From Candidatus Brocadiia bacterium (GTDB taxonomy: Bacteria; Planctomycetota; MHYJ01; JACQXL01; JACQZI01), in NCBI GenBank assembly GCA_020051675.1, contig JAGVQN010000115.1:1-32180 (forward strand): a stretch of DNA of 32,180 nucleotides, read 5' to 3'. The first letter of the stretch is position 1; each line of letters begins with the position of its first letter. The position numbers and the translations under genes were made by a program. The notes beneath the pieces were generated by a model. The model was given only the letters and a program-made list of their open reading frames with translations, had not been told where the DNA came from and did not search any database. Below are positions 25,067-32,180 of this stretch, piece after piece.

Positions 25067-26917
25067 TTATTTCACTTCAACTGCTTCGAACTTGCAGATT
25101 GTCCGGCAAACGCCGCACTTTATGCACTTGCTTGTATCAAGCTTATGCTGTTTCTTTTTCGCGCCGGTTATCGCTTCTTTCGGGCAGGATTGCCTGCATA
25201 AACCGCAACCGGTGCATTTGTCGTTTATCGAATAAGTAATCAGTTCTTTGCACACACCGGCCGGGCATCTCTTATTATTAATATGCTCCAGGTATTCATC
25301 GCGGAAGTATTTCAGCGTGGAAAGAACCGGGTTCGGAGCGGTTTGCCCCAAACCGCACATGGTAGTATCTTTAACCGCCAGTGCCAGTTCTTCCAGCAAA
25401 TCTATTTTCTCCGGGGTTGCCTTGCCTTTGGAAACCTCATCCAGTATTTCGTGCATTCTTTGGGTTCCCTTCCGGCAGGTGAAACATTTGCCGCATGATT
25501 CATCTTTCAGGAAATTCATATAGTATTTTGCCACGTCCACCATGCAGGTGTTTTCATCCATGACAATCATCCCGCCCGAACCCATAATCGAGCCGGCTTT
25601 AGCCAGGCTGTCATAGTCTACTGTTAAATCAAACATCTTTTCCGGGATACATCCCCCCGAAGGACCTCCGGTCTGGACGGCTTTGACTTTTGATTTGCTT
25701 GCCGAGCCTCCTCCGATTTGGTAAACAATATCCCTGAAGCTCGCCCCCATCGGGACTTCGACAAGTCCGGTATTTTTGGCTTTGCCGACCAGGCTGAATA
25801 TTTTTGTGCCGGTATTTTTATTAGTTCCGATTTTAGCGAATGCCGCCGCGCCTTTATTGATGATATACGGAATATTAACCCATGTTTCCACATTATTAAT
25901 AGCCGTCGGGCGGTTATTAATCCCTTTCTGCACCGGAAAAGGAGGGCGTTGGCGCGGCTCGCCCGTTTTGCCCTCGATTGACTTAATAAGTGCGGTTTCT
26001 TCCCCACAGACAAAGGCACCGGCTCCTTTGACAATCATAATATCAAAAGAGAAAGAGGTGCCGAGTATATTCTCGCCCAGGAAACCCATTTCGCGAGCCT
26101 GCTGCAGAGCGATAATCAGGTGCTTGACGGCGAGTGGATATTCATTCCTTGCATAAACAACGCCGTCTTTGGCGCCGGTCGCATAGGCGCCGATAATCAT
26201 GCCTTCAATAATGCTGTGTGGATTGCCTTCCAGGACGCTCCGGTCCATATAAGCACCGGGGTCGCCTTCATCGGCGTTACAGGCCAGGTATTTGCCCTTG
26301 TCCGAAGGCTGTTTGGAAAGGAATTCCCACTTAAGCCCGGTCGGGAATCCGGCGCCGCCTCTTCCGCGCAATCCGGAACTCTTCACCTCATTCAAAACCC
26401 AGGCGCTGTCGCCTTTTTCCAGGGCTTTTGCCAGCGCGGAATAACCGTCATTCTCAATATAAGTAAAAATCCTTATCGGGTCGACTTTCTCGTTGCGGGA
26501 AATAATCAACCGCATCTGTTTCTTAAAGAAAGGTATCTCATCCTGTTTTTCTACCCGGCGCCCGGTTTCCTTATCAAGGGACAATAAATCCTCGACCACT
26601 TTCCCTTCGGCGGCCGCGTGGATAATCCGCGCCATATCTTTCGCATTAACCTTGGGATAAAACGTCCCTTTTGGCTCAACCAAAACGGAAGGCTCCATTT
26701 CGCAGAAGCCCTGGCAGCCGGTTATCCGCAGGTTTATTTTCTTTAGAAGATTTTTCTTGAGCATCTCGCGTTTGGCAATGCGGATAAGGTCATTAGCACC
26801 GCTTGCCTGTCCGCAGGTGCCGGCCGGAATCACAACCGTCGGGATGCCGGAATTCTGGAGAGCAATCAGTTTCCCCTGCAAAGCTTTGAATTCCTGGATT
26901 GATTTTAGTTTTTTCAT
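25067..26917 (-). CDS. NuoF/HydB-like NADH-binding FMN subunit
   Basis: A 616-aa flavoprotein that exchanges electrons with NAD(H). An N-terminal thioredoxin-like [2Fe-2S] domain (Cys35, Cys68, Cys72) is followed by the NADH/FMN core with RGRGGAGFPTGLKW (184-197) and CNADEGDPGAYMDR. The [4Fe-4S] N3 site is ESCGKCFTC plus Cys521. A C-terminal two-[4Fe-4S] ferredoxin domain has CTGCGLCRQSC (568-578) and CIKCGVCRTIC (598-608). HINNKRCPAGVC resembles the zinc site seen in HydB proteins. This layout is that of HydB in bifurcating HydABC and of the wider BfuB group, not plain respiratory NuoF. It stands between the NuoE-like and NuoG-like genes with 19-22 nt gaps. High confidence for family; partner reaction inferred. 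Confidence 0.92.
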   Translation of the reverse strand: MKKLKSIQEFKALQGKLIALQNSGIPTVVIPAGTCGQASGANDLIRIAKREMLKKNLLKKINLRITGCQGFCEMEPSVLVEPKGTFYPKVNAKDMARIIHAAAEGKVVEDLLSLDKETGRRVEKQDEIPFFKKQMRLIISRNEKVDPIRIFTYIENDGYSALAKALEKGDSAWVLNEVKSSGLRGRGGAGFPTGLKWEFLSKQPSDKGKYLACNADEGDPGAYMDRSVLEGNPHSIIEGMIIGAYATGAKDGVVYARNEYPLAVKHLIIALQQAREMGFLGENILGTSFSFDIMIVKGAGAFVCGEETALIKSIEGKTGEPRQRPPFPVQKGINNRPTAINNVETWVNIPYIINKGAAAFAKIGTNKNTGTKIFSLVGKAKNTGLVEVPMGASFRDIVYQIGGGSASKSKVKAVQTGGPSGGCIPEKMFDLTVDYDSLAKAGSIMGSGGMIVMDENTCMVDVAKYYMNFLKDESCGKCFTCRKGTQRMHEILDEVSKGKATPEKIDLLEELALAVKDTTMCGLGQTAPNPVLSTLKYFRDEYLEHINNKRCPAGVCKELITYSINDKCTGCGLCRQSCPKEAITGAKKKQHKLDTSKCIKCGVCRTICKFEAVEVK

Positions 26918-26936
26918 AATTTATCCGTTTAATTCT

Positions 26937-27788
26937 CTATAAATTTACACTACTCAAATCAAGCATATGCTGGCGGCATCCACGCCGGGAACAGATTTGG
27001 ACTATACCACCACCGTAAACAATCATCGGAACCATGGGCGCATCGCATTCCGGACAGTTACCGGCTTTAATGAACGGGGCATTGCAATGCGGGCAGAAAA
27101 AGTTTACCACGCTATCCGATGTGATTTCGAACTCAGATTCCATATGAGGGCTACCGTAAAGAGAAGACAGCCTAATCCATCCGTGTTTTTCCCCGAAGGA
27201 AGCGGTAAGCTTAATGGACGGATGCTTATCAATCAGCTGTTTTGAGTCCATCAGGCTATGGTTGCAATGGGGGCAGCTTACTTCCACCGGGAAAATGCGC
27301 TCGTCCTGGTCGACATCCACTTTATCCAACCCTTCGCGCGTTTTCTTTATTATTTGCTTGACCCTGGAAGGGGTGACATTGGAAAAGTAATGCCCGTTAA
27401 CCACAACCATCGGTCCCAAAGCGCATGAACCAAGGCAGTTTACCGGCTCAAGGCTGAACTCCATATCAGCGGTGGTTTCCCCCGCCTTGATATTAAGCTG
27501 CCTTTCAAACTCCTCGATAATCTGCGGAGAGCTTCTGATATGGCAGGCCGTTCCCAGGCAAACCGACACAAGATATTTACCAATCGGTTTCAGCCTGAAA
27601 AAGCGGTAGAAGGTGGCCACCCCGAATATTTCTACTACTGAAGTCTTGGTTTTTTCTGCCACTATTCTTAAAGCCTCTTCCGGAAGATACCCGTAACGTA
27701 TCTGAATGCCTTCCAAGATTGAAATAAGGTGTCCCAGTCCATTCTGGTGCTTATCGACTATCCGGATAACTTCTTCTTTGTCAACCAT
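26937..27788 (-). CDS. NuoE/HydC-like [2Fe-2S] subunit with C-terminal zinc-ribbon extension
   Basis: A 283-aa protein. Residues 1-155 are a standard NuoE/HydC thioredoxin-like domain with the [2Fe-2S] ligands Cys77, Cys82, Cys118 and Cys122 (CLGTAC and CLGSC), normally the partner of NuoF/HydB. Residues about 165-283 are an extra domain with four Cys pairs: CPHC (172/175), CPHC (232/235), CPEC (245/248) and CSRRGC (266/271). These look like zinc ribbons or rubredoxin-like knuckles. Ordinary NuoE ends near 160-170 aa, so this is a fusion. AGGAGG precedes the ATG. The extension may bind the small Cys-rich protein encoded just upstream, or a target enzyme. Confidence 0.88.
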   Translation of the reverse strand: MVDKEEVIRIVDKHQNGLGHLISILEGIQIRYGYLPEEALRIVAEKTKTSVVEIFGVATFYRFFRLKPIGKYLVSVCLGTACHIRSSPQIIEEFERQLNIKAGETTADMEFSLEPVNCLGSCALGPMVVVNGHYFSNVTPSRVKQIIKKTREGLDKVDVDQDERIFPVEVSCPHCNHSLMDSKQLIDKHPSIKLTASFGEKHGWIRLSSLYGSPHMESEFEITSDSVVNFFCPHCNAPFIKAGNCPECDAPMVPMIVYGGGIVQICSRRGCRQHMLDLSSVNL

Positions 27789-27810
27789 GATATTCCTCCT
27801 TAGCTAATTA

Positions 27811-28086
27811 TCACCTGTATTCTTCGCAATGGCAGATTCCGCCTTCAGGTTTAGGGCGGTTGCAATCTTCACGGTTTTCACAATTCATGCACAGCCCCTT
27901 ATACTGGCGAGAATCTTTTTCCACCATTGCGTTTGCGTTTGAAGCAAGGCTCATTCCCGAGCCACCGGGAATATATTCATATTCGTTGCAGTGTTGTATT
28001 GGCTTGGTTGCCGATTTCTGAAAGGAACACTCCGGGGTATTCTTGCAATTCACGCACAAATTTTTACGTTCTTTAGCTTTTGGCAT
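27811..28086 (-). CDS. Small protein with duplicated four-Cys motif
   Basis: A 91-aa protein made of two similar halves. Each has LCxNCxN-N-xxC followed later by C-N-E-Y: NLCVNCKNTPEC ... HCNEYE and GLCMNCENREDC ... HCEEYR. The spacing C-x2-C-x5-C suggests zinc binding, though an Fe-S site is possible. It is the first gene of the operon, 22 nt ahead of the NuoE-like gene, with a strong AGGAGG at 7 nt from the ATG, so it is expressed with the redox subunits. I do not recognise a named family. It could be a small assembly or regulatory protein of the complex. Confidence 0.7.
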   Translation of the reverse strand: MPKAKERKNLCVNCKNTPECSFQKSATKPIQHCNEYEYIPGGSGMSLASNANAMVEKDSRQYKGLCMNCENREDCNRPKPEGGICHCEEYR

Positions 28087-28198
28087 ATATAGCAGCCTCC
28101 TTTTTTAATTAAGGGGCATTAGCGGCTACGCTTTTTCCATAACTTGGGGTATTAGACGCACGCTTTTTCCCTTACTCACTCCGCGGAGTTCTCCCGGA

Positions 28199-28230
28199 GA
28201 GAGCGAAGGTTCTGATGGGTCTTCGCTCTC
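28199..28230 (-). promoter_or_regulatory. Hairpin in the redox-operon leader
   Basis: GAGAGCGAAG and CTTCGCTCTC are perfect 10-bp arms with a 12-nt loop. It lies midway in the roughly 195-nt leader between the sigma-54 start site and the first gene, so it could stabilise the mRNA or act as an attenuator. Confidence 0.55.
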
Positions 28231-28292
28231 CCCTTAGAAAGGAGATTGGGAAATCAGCGTAGCGTGCTTATCCCCGATTATTCTCTATAATA

Positions 28293-28311
28293 TAGCAATT
28301 AGCGTGCCAAG
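28293..28311 (-). promoter_or_regulatory. Sigma-54 promoter of the redox / GltS-like operon
   Basis: The minus strand reads TTGGCACG-CTAA-TTGCTA, matching the sigma-54 consensus TGGCAC-N5-TTGCW with correct -24/-12 spacing. Transcription would start near 28283 toward the small Cys-rich gene. The adjacent NtrC-family regulator with an intact GAFTGA loop makes activation by that protein plausible. Confidence 0.82.
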
Positions 28312-28332
28312 AAAGGTGGAAATAGGCGTGCG

Positions 28333-28362
28333 TTTCCGGTGGCCTGTTGAACCACCGAGAAA
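28333..28362 (-). promoter_or_regulatory. Candidate activator-binding inverted repeat
   Basis: TTTC-CGGTGG and CCACCG-A-GAAA form a 10-bp inverted repeat with a 9-10-nt centre, about 64 bp upstream of the predicted sigma-54 start. Position fits an enhancer-type site for the NtrC-family protein. Binding is inferred. Confidence 0.45.
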
Positions 28363-28489
28363 TCAATGCCTTAGATATTTATGTCGCGGTTATGATAAAA
28401 TAATTTTGTATGATTTTGAAAGAACTTTTATGGGTTTAGCGGGGAGATTTTACCCGGTTGGAGAATATTTACCCAGCAGGATATGGGTT

Positions 28490-29839
28490 TTATTTGGTTA
28501 ATTTATCGCGGAGAGTTTTCCTGTCTATCCCGAGTATTTCAGCGGCTTTGGTTTTATTGCCGCCAACGCTTGCAAGGACATTCTTAACATATTCAGACTC
28601 CATTTCAACCAATGTTTTGGCAGGCTTTATTTTACCGGAATCAGAAACATTCAAGGCTGAAAACCGCATTAAACTCGGCAGGTCAGGGACGTCAATAGAA
28701 TTGCCATCCGTCATAACAACCATTCTCTGGATTACATTTTCGAGTTCTCTGACATTCCCCGGCCAGTGATAGTTTTTAAGAACCTGTAAAGCCTCGTCAG
28801 AAAAAGAGGGGACGGTCTTGCCGCTTTCGCGGGCAAACTTGGCGATAAAGTGGTTTATCAAAAGTAAGATATCATCTCCCCGCTCCCTTAACGGAGGGAG
28901 TTCGACCATGATGATATTCAGTCGGTAAAACAAATCCTCGCGGAAAAGGTTTTTCTTGACCAGTGCCTGCAAATCCTTATTGGTGGAAGAAATTATCCGG
29001 ACGTTTACTTTTCTGGGCTGGCTGGAGCCTATCATGCAAACTTCTTTCTCCTGCAGGACCCTTAAAAGCTTGACCTGCATGGCCGGAGTTGTCTCGCTTA
29101 TTTCATCCAGGAAAATAGAGCCTCCGTCCGCGGTCTGGAAAAAGCCGAGCCGTGATTCTGAAGCGCCGGTAAAAGCGCCCTTGACATAGCCGAAAAGCTC
29201 GCTTTCCAGAAGTGTTTCCGGAATACCGCCGCAGTTTACCGGGATAAACGGGGCGGAAGCGCGTGAACTGCTGTAATGAATCGCCCTGGAAACCAGCTCT
29301 TTGCCCGTTCCGCTTTCGCCGAAAATCAGCACCGTAGCGATGGTGGAAGCGGCTTTATTGATTGCGCTGAATACTTTTTGCATCGCTTCTGATTCGCCGA
29401 TAATACCCTGCGGGGTACGCGGAGTGCAATGACCCTGCCCAAGAGCGGTTTTACGGATGTGTAATTTATCCAGTGTCCGCCGTACGGCCGAGGATAATTC
29501 ATCATCCGTAAAAGGTTTGGAAAGATATTCCTCGGCGCCGGTCTTCATTGCCTCAACCGCGCCGTTAATTGATGCGTATCCGGTAATCATCATCACCTCG
29601 GTTTCATGGGAATTTTCCCGGATGTGCTTTATCAAATCAAGCCCGTTCGCGCCGGGCATTTTAAGGTCGGTAATCACCAAATCAAGCGGGGTATCTTCAA
29701 AAATAGTTATCGCCTCGCGGACATTCGGAGCGGTAAAAACCTGATAACCCTGGTTCGTCAAATTCCTGCGTAATAACTCCAATGTATCCGGTGCATCATC
29801 CACCACCAAAATACTCTCTTTTACAACTGCTGTTTCCAT
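28490..29839 (-). CDS. NtrC-family sigma-54-dependent response regulator
   Basis: A three-domain regulator. The receiver has VVDD and the phospho-acceptor Asp in VITDLKMPG (Asp63 in the longer frame, Asp58 here), plus the KPF lysine. The AAA+ domain has Walker A GESGTGKE, the sigma-54-contacting loop GAFTGA, and Walker B GGSIFLDEI. The C-terminus is a Fis-type helix-turn-helix (AAEILGIDRKTLRDKL). All key residues are intact. The ORF track starts at a GTG at 29854 overlapping the kinase by 14 nt. The ATG at 29839 follows the kinase stop at once, has AAGGTGAG about 11 nt upstream, and is chosen here. It likely activates the sigma-54 promoter at 28293-28311, which lies just downstream of the gene. 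Confidence 0.93.
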   Translation of the reverse strand: METAVVKESILVVDDAPDTLELLRRNLTNQGYQVFTAPNVREAITIFEDTPLDLVITDLKMPGANGLDLIKHIRENSHETEVMMITGYASINGAVEAMKTGAEEYLSKPFTDDELSSAVRRTLDKLHIRKTALGQGHCTPRTPQGIIGESEAMQKVFSAINKAASTIATVLIFGESGTGKELVSRAIHYSSSRASAPFIPVNCGGIPETLLESELFGYVKGAFTGASESRLGFFQTADGGSIFLDEISETTPAMQVKLLRVLQEKEVCMIGSSQPRKVNVRIISSTNKDLQALVKKNLFREDLFYRLNIIMVELPPLRERGDDILLLINHFIAKFARESGKTVPSFSDEALQVLKNYHWPGNVRELENVIQRMVVMTDGNSIDVPDLPSLMRFSALNVSDSGKIKPAKTLVEMESEYVKNVLASVGGNKTKAAEILGIDRKTLRDKLTK

Positions 29840-29840
29840 A

Positions 29841-31556
29841 CTAATTCTGCTCACCTTCGGTTGCGGTTAAATCATCTATCGGGAAACTCACCTCAAAACA
29901 AGTTCCTTTGTCAGGCGCGCTTTTTACCTTTATCGAGCCGCCATGTGCGGCAACAATCCCATGGACGACCGAAAGTCCCAAACCCGTTCCCTGCCCCACT
30001 TCCTTAGTGGTAAAAAACGGAATAAAGACCTTTTTTATTATTTCTTCGCTCATTCCGATACCGGTGTCAGAAACGGTCAGTAACACATATTTATTTGCCG
30101 CTTCGGTCCGGACGGTTAAAACGCCGCCAGAGGGCATTGCCTGAATGGCGTTTACAACCAGGTTAACTATCACCTGATGTAATTGTGAATGGTCGGCGAC
30201 AATATCAGGAAGTTTAGGGTCAATTTCGCGGATTAACCTCACGCCCTCTTTCTGGCAACGTGATTCCAGGAAATAAAGCCCTTCCTGAACGACCTGATTA
30301 ATATTAACGCTTGATTTCCTTATCGGCATCTGCCTGGCAAAAAGCATAAGTTTTCTGATGACTTCTCTGGTATGCAAAGATGCCTTGATGATTTTTTCTA
30401 TATCTTGAGAAGCCTGCGCGGGCAATCCGGGGCATTTTGCGGAAAGCTGTGCAAAGCCGAGTATATCGCTTAACGGTTCGTTTATTTCGTGTGCCACGCC
30501 GGCGGAAAGCTGTCCGATAGTGGCTAATCTGTCCGCATGGCGTAATTGTTCCTGCAGTTTTATCCTGTCATCCTCGGCATAACGGCGTTCTATCAAAACG
30601 GCAATCTGGCGCGCAATAGTATCCAGAAGGCTCTGTTCCTCCTTAAGGAAAAGCACATTTTCCGTCTCCCCTGCCGTTTTGGTGTAAAAGACTTCAACCA
30701 TTCCTCTTTTTTCGCCTCGGACAAAAATATCCGAATAGAGTTTTCGGTCTGTTTCCGTAAAATTAACAGTGGAATATATTTTACCGTCAAGCACAATCCG
30801 ACCTGAAGCAAAATCCGGGTATTGAAACGCCGGAGGCAGTAAATCTGCTATGCCCTGAAGAATACCGTCCAGCGAAAGATTAAGCTGGCTGACCAGTCCG
30901 GCAATCCCGTAAAGACAGATTAATTCTTTAACACGTTCCCTCAAGGCCGCTTGGGCACGGCGGTTGGCGATAGAAACGCCCAGTATTTGCCCGACCTGCT
31001 CGTATAACTCTATATCCTGCGGCTTAATATGTTCAGAAGATTTGCATTTTAACTGAAGAACACCTCTGTTATGTTCATCGATGATAAACGGTATCATCGC
31101 CATAGATTGGCAACTATCTTCGAATACGGTTTTATTTTGTTCCCCGCAAATAGCCAGTGTTTTTAAGTCCTTCTGCGCATTGCCTGTCCAAAAACTGCCA
31201 TGCTTGGTAAAGAAAGGCATGGCCGGATTGAGATTACCGCTGAAAAGGTTATTAAACAACTTATCATCCACAGTATTTTCCGGTGATTCATAAACAAACT
31301 CTCCCTTTTTATTCTGGTGGACAGGGAGAATTTCGAACTTAAAAGATTCTTCGGGATGAATCCGGGCGGCGAAACGGTAATACATCGGGCCTTCTGCCAC
31401 TCGGAACTCAACCGCATCGCATCCGGAAAAATTAAGAACTATTCTTGATGTTTCCTTTAAGAACTCGATGCGCGGAATCCCTTTGATTGCATAGTCTAAA
31501 ATCTTGCGCGATAACGCCCAGAAATCGCTAAACTGACGATTCATGGATTCAATCAT
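29841..31556 (-). CDS. Soluble GAF-domain sensor histidine kinase (NtrB-like)
   Basis: A 571-aa kinase with no membrane segment, so it senses a cytoplasmic signal. The N-terminal 330 residues look like two GAF-type modules (about 25-200 and 210-325). The kinase core has the H-box GVAHEINEPLSDILGFAQL with phospho-accepting His356, the N-box VIVNLVVNAIQAM, G1 DTGIGM and G2 GTGLGLSV, all intact. NEPL replaces the common NNPL. Its gene directly precedes the NtrC-family regulator (stop and start 1 nt apart), so they are a cognate pair. The ligand cannot be read. The first ATG is 10 nt from a sigma-70 -10 box without a ribosome site; the ATG four codons later is an alternative start. Confidence 0.9.
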   Translation of the reverse strand: MIESMNRQFSDFWALSRKILDYAIKGIPRIEFLKETSRIVLNFSGCDAVEFRVAEGPMYYRFAARIHPEESFKFEILPVHQNKKGEFVYESPENTVDDKLFNNLFSGNLNPAMPFFTKHGSFWTGNAQKDLKTLAICGEQNKTVFEDSCQSMAMIPFIIDEHNRGVLQLKCKSSEHIKPQDIELYEQVGQILGVSIANRRAQAALRERVKELICLYGIAGLVSQLNLSLDGILQGIADLLPPAFQYPDFASGRIVLDGKIYSTVNFTETDRKLYSDIFVRGEKRGMVEVFYTKTAGETENVLFLKEEQSLLDTIARQIAVLIERRYAEDDRIKLQEQLRHADRLATIGQLSAGVAHEINEPLSDILGFAQLSAKCPGLPAQASQDIEKIIKASLHTREVIRKLMLFARQMPIRKSSVNINQVVQEGLYFLESRCQKEGVRLIREIDPKLPDIVADHSQLHQVIVNLVVNAIQAMPSGGVLTVRTEAANKYVLLTVSDTGIGMSEEIIKKVFIPFFTTKEVGQGTGLGLSVVHGIVAAHGGSIKVKSAPDKGTCFEVSFPIDDLTATEGEQN

Positions 31557-31566
31557 AACTTATATT

Positions 31567-31594
31567 ATTTTAGCAATAATCTGCAATGTGTCAA
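31567..31594 (-). promoter_or_regulatory. Sigma-70-type promoter of the kinase-regulator pair
   Basis: On the minus strand, TTGACA (31594-31589), 16-nt spacer, TAAAAT (31572-31567). The ATG at 31556 is 10 nt past the -10 box, so the mRNA is probably leaderless or nearly so. Confidence 0.7.
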
Positions 31595-31774
31595 TAACAA
31601 TCCGCCAGCGGTTTTGCCACCCTGTTATTTCTAAACATTGGGTAGAATTTGGTGAACTCCAATACCATGATTTTTCCTTCGGGATATTACGGTAATTCAG
31701 GGGTAATTCTCCCGAATTTGATGCTGTTTTACGCGTAGTTTACGAAATTGTTCCCTCCCCGGATTACAAATTAT

Positions 31775-31804
31775 TTGCGTAAATACCCGATTTTATGGTA
31801 TACT
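31775..31804 (+). promoter_or_regulatory. Weak sigma-70-like promoter for the B12-binding-domain gene
   Basis: TTGCGT (31775-31780), 18-nt spacer, TATACT (31799-31804). It would give a leader of about 20 nt before the ATG at 31833. The -35 box is poor. Confidence 0.45.
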
Positions 31805-31832
31805 TAACGCCACGTCTAAAAAGCAGATTATT

Positions 31833-32180
31833 ATGAAAATACTCCTGATTTCCCCGAGCATCGCGCCTGATATAAAAACACCTGGCGGGTTGATGATTCC
31901 CCAGCTGGCCTTACATATATTGGAAGGGCTGACGCCTCCTGAATATGAGGTCAGGACGCTTGAAGAAGAGACCGAGGATATAAACCTCGATGAAGAATGC
32001 GACCTGGTGGGCATAAGCTGCATGACGGCAAACGCGCCGAGGGCTTATCATCTTGCCCAGGAATTCAAGAAGAGGGGGAAAAAGGTGATTCTGGGCGGGG
32101 TTCATCCGACGCTTTTGCCCGACGAGGCGCTTGCCTATGCCGATTCGGTGGTTATTGGCGAGGCGGAGGGCGTCTGGGAA
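31833..32180 (+). CDS. B12-binding-domain radical SAM-type protein, 5' part only
   Basis: The frame is open to the window edge (116 codons) and absent from the ORF track because it has no stop. It begins MKILLISPSIAPDIKTPGG, then LALHILEGLTPPEYEV, DLVGISCMTANAPRAYHLAQ and KKVILGGVHPTLLPDEAL, ending VVIGEAEGVW. This is the Rossmann-like B12-binding domain that precedes a radical SAM core in many enzymes (GGVHPTLLPDE and GEAE are characteristic). The radical SAM CxxxCxxC motif would lie beyond the window. The cobalamin ligand signature DxHxxG is not present, common in this subgroup. No clear ribosome site. Reaction unknown. Confidence 0.88.
   Translation, partial: MKILLISPSIAPDIKTPGGLMIPQLALHILEGLTPPEYEVRTLEEETEDINLDEECDLVGISCMTANAPRAYHLAQEFKKRGKKVILGGVHPTLLPDEALAYADSVVIGEAEGVWE

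Larger units (their letters stand above)
28087..28489. other. Intergenic regulatory region upstream of the redox operon
   Basis: About 400 nt with no supported gene. It contains the operon leader with a hairpin (28199-28230), a sigma-54 promoter (28293-28311, minus strand), and an inverted repeat upstream of it (28333-28362). The 65-aa plus-strand ORF at 28304 overlaps these sites, uses GTG and looks spurious. CACGCT/GCGTAGC words recur around the leader. Confidence 0.6.

Noticed and set aside
25067-27788. Respiratory complex I (nuoE-nuoF)
   Set aside because: No membrane subunits or nuoB/C/D genes nearby, and the NuoF-like protein has the extra N- and C-terminal Fe-S domains of HydB.
28304-28501. 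65-aa plus-strand ORF starting with GTG
   Set aside because: Overlaps the sigma-54 promoter, its upstream inverted repeat and the end of the regulator gene; no ribosome site or family.

Overview
The window reads as a contiguous chromosomal segment of an uncultured, probably anaerobic, Gram-negative bacterium. The anaerobic reading rests on a tungsten-type aldehyde:ferredoxin oxidoreductase and an Fe-S-rich NADH-handling flavoprotein operon. A PpiD-like periplasmic chaperone, an exported TPR/transglutaminase protein and a GspE/PilB ATPase point to a diderm envelope. The mixture of RCC1 and FN3 proteins, DUF3857 proteins and class III PHA genes would suit Planctomycetota or a neighbouring candidate phylum, but that is a low-confidence impression. 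No rRNA or tRNA gene was seen.

Layout. 1-614: non-coding and full of degenerate GC-rich palindromes, ending in a sigma-70 promoter. 615-3772 (+): a polyhydroxyalkanoate cassette (phaE, phaC, a MaoC/PhaJ-type enoyl-CoA hydratase, a phasin-like granule protein). 3934-7444 (+): an aldehyde ferredoxin oxidoreductase and a CstA-type carbon transporter. 7446-12554 (-): an exported protein with two FN3 plus seven-RCC1 units, and a GspE/PilB ATPase with a C-terminal PilZ domain. 12894-20127 (-): an operon of a PpiD-like chaperone, ffh, and a 1295-aa TPR/DUF3857/transglutaminase protein. 20262-21602 (-): gdhA with its own promoter and terminator. 21609-22768: a long intergenic region with repeat elements, twelve copies of a 22-bp tandem repeat, a strong plus-strand sigma-70 promoter with no ORF behind it (probable structured ncRNA), and a 62-nt hairpin. 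22769-28086 (-): a five-gene operon of a small Cys-rich protein, NuoE-like, NuoF-like, truncated NuoG-like and glutamate-synthase-like FMN subunits, preceded by a near-consensus sigma-54 promoter. 28490-31556 (-): a soluble GAF-type histidine kinase and its NtrC-family, sigma-54-activating response regulator. 31833-end (+): the start of a B12-binding-domain (radical SAM-like) protein.

How the genes may work together. The NtrBC-like pair, the sigma-54 promoter with an inverted repeat upstream, the glutamate-synthase-like operon and nearby gdhA suggest a nitrogen or redox control module. In it a HydBC/BfuBC-type NADH core may feed a non-canonical FMN enzyme. The PHA genes give carbon storage.

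The most unusual signals are: (1) a dispersed palindromic repeat family, one copy of which sits in frame inside the G domain of ffh; (2) the NADH-core plus GltS-like operon; (3) the 22-bp array next to an orphan promoter; (4) several genes whose -10 box lies only 9-10 nt from the start codon, implying leaderless mRNAs.
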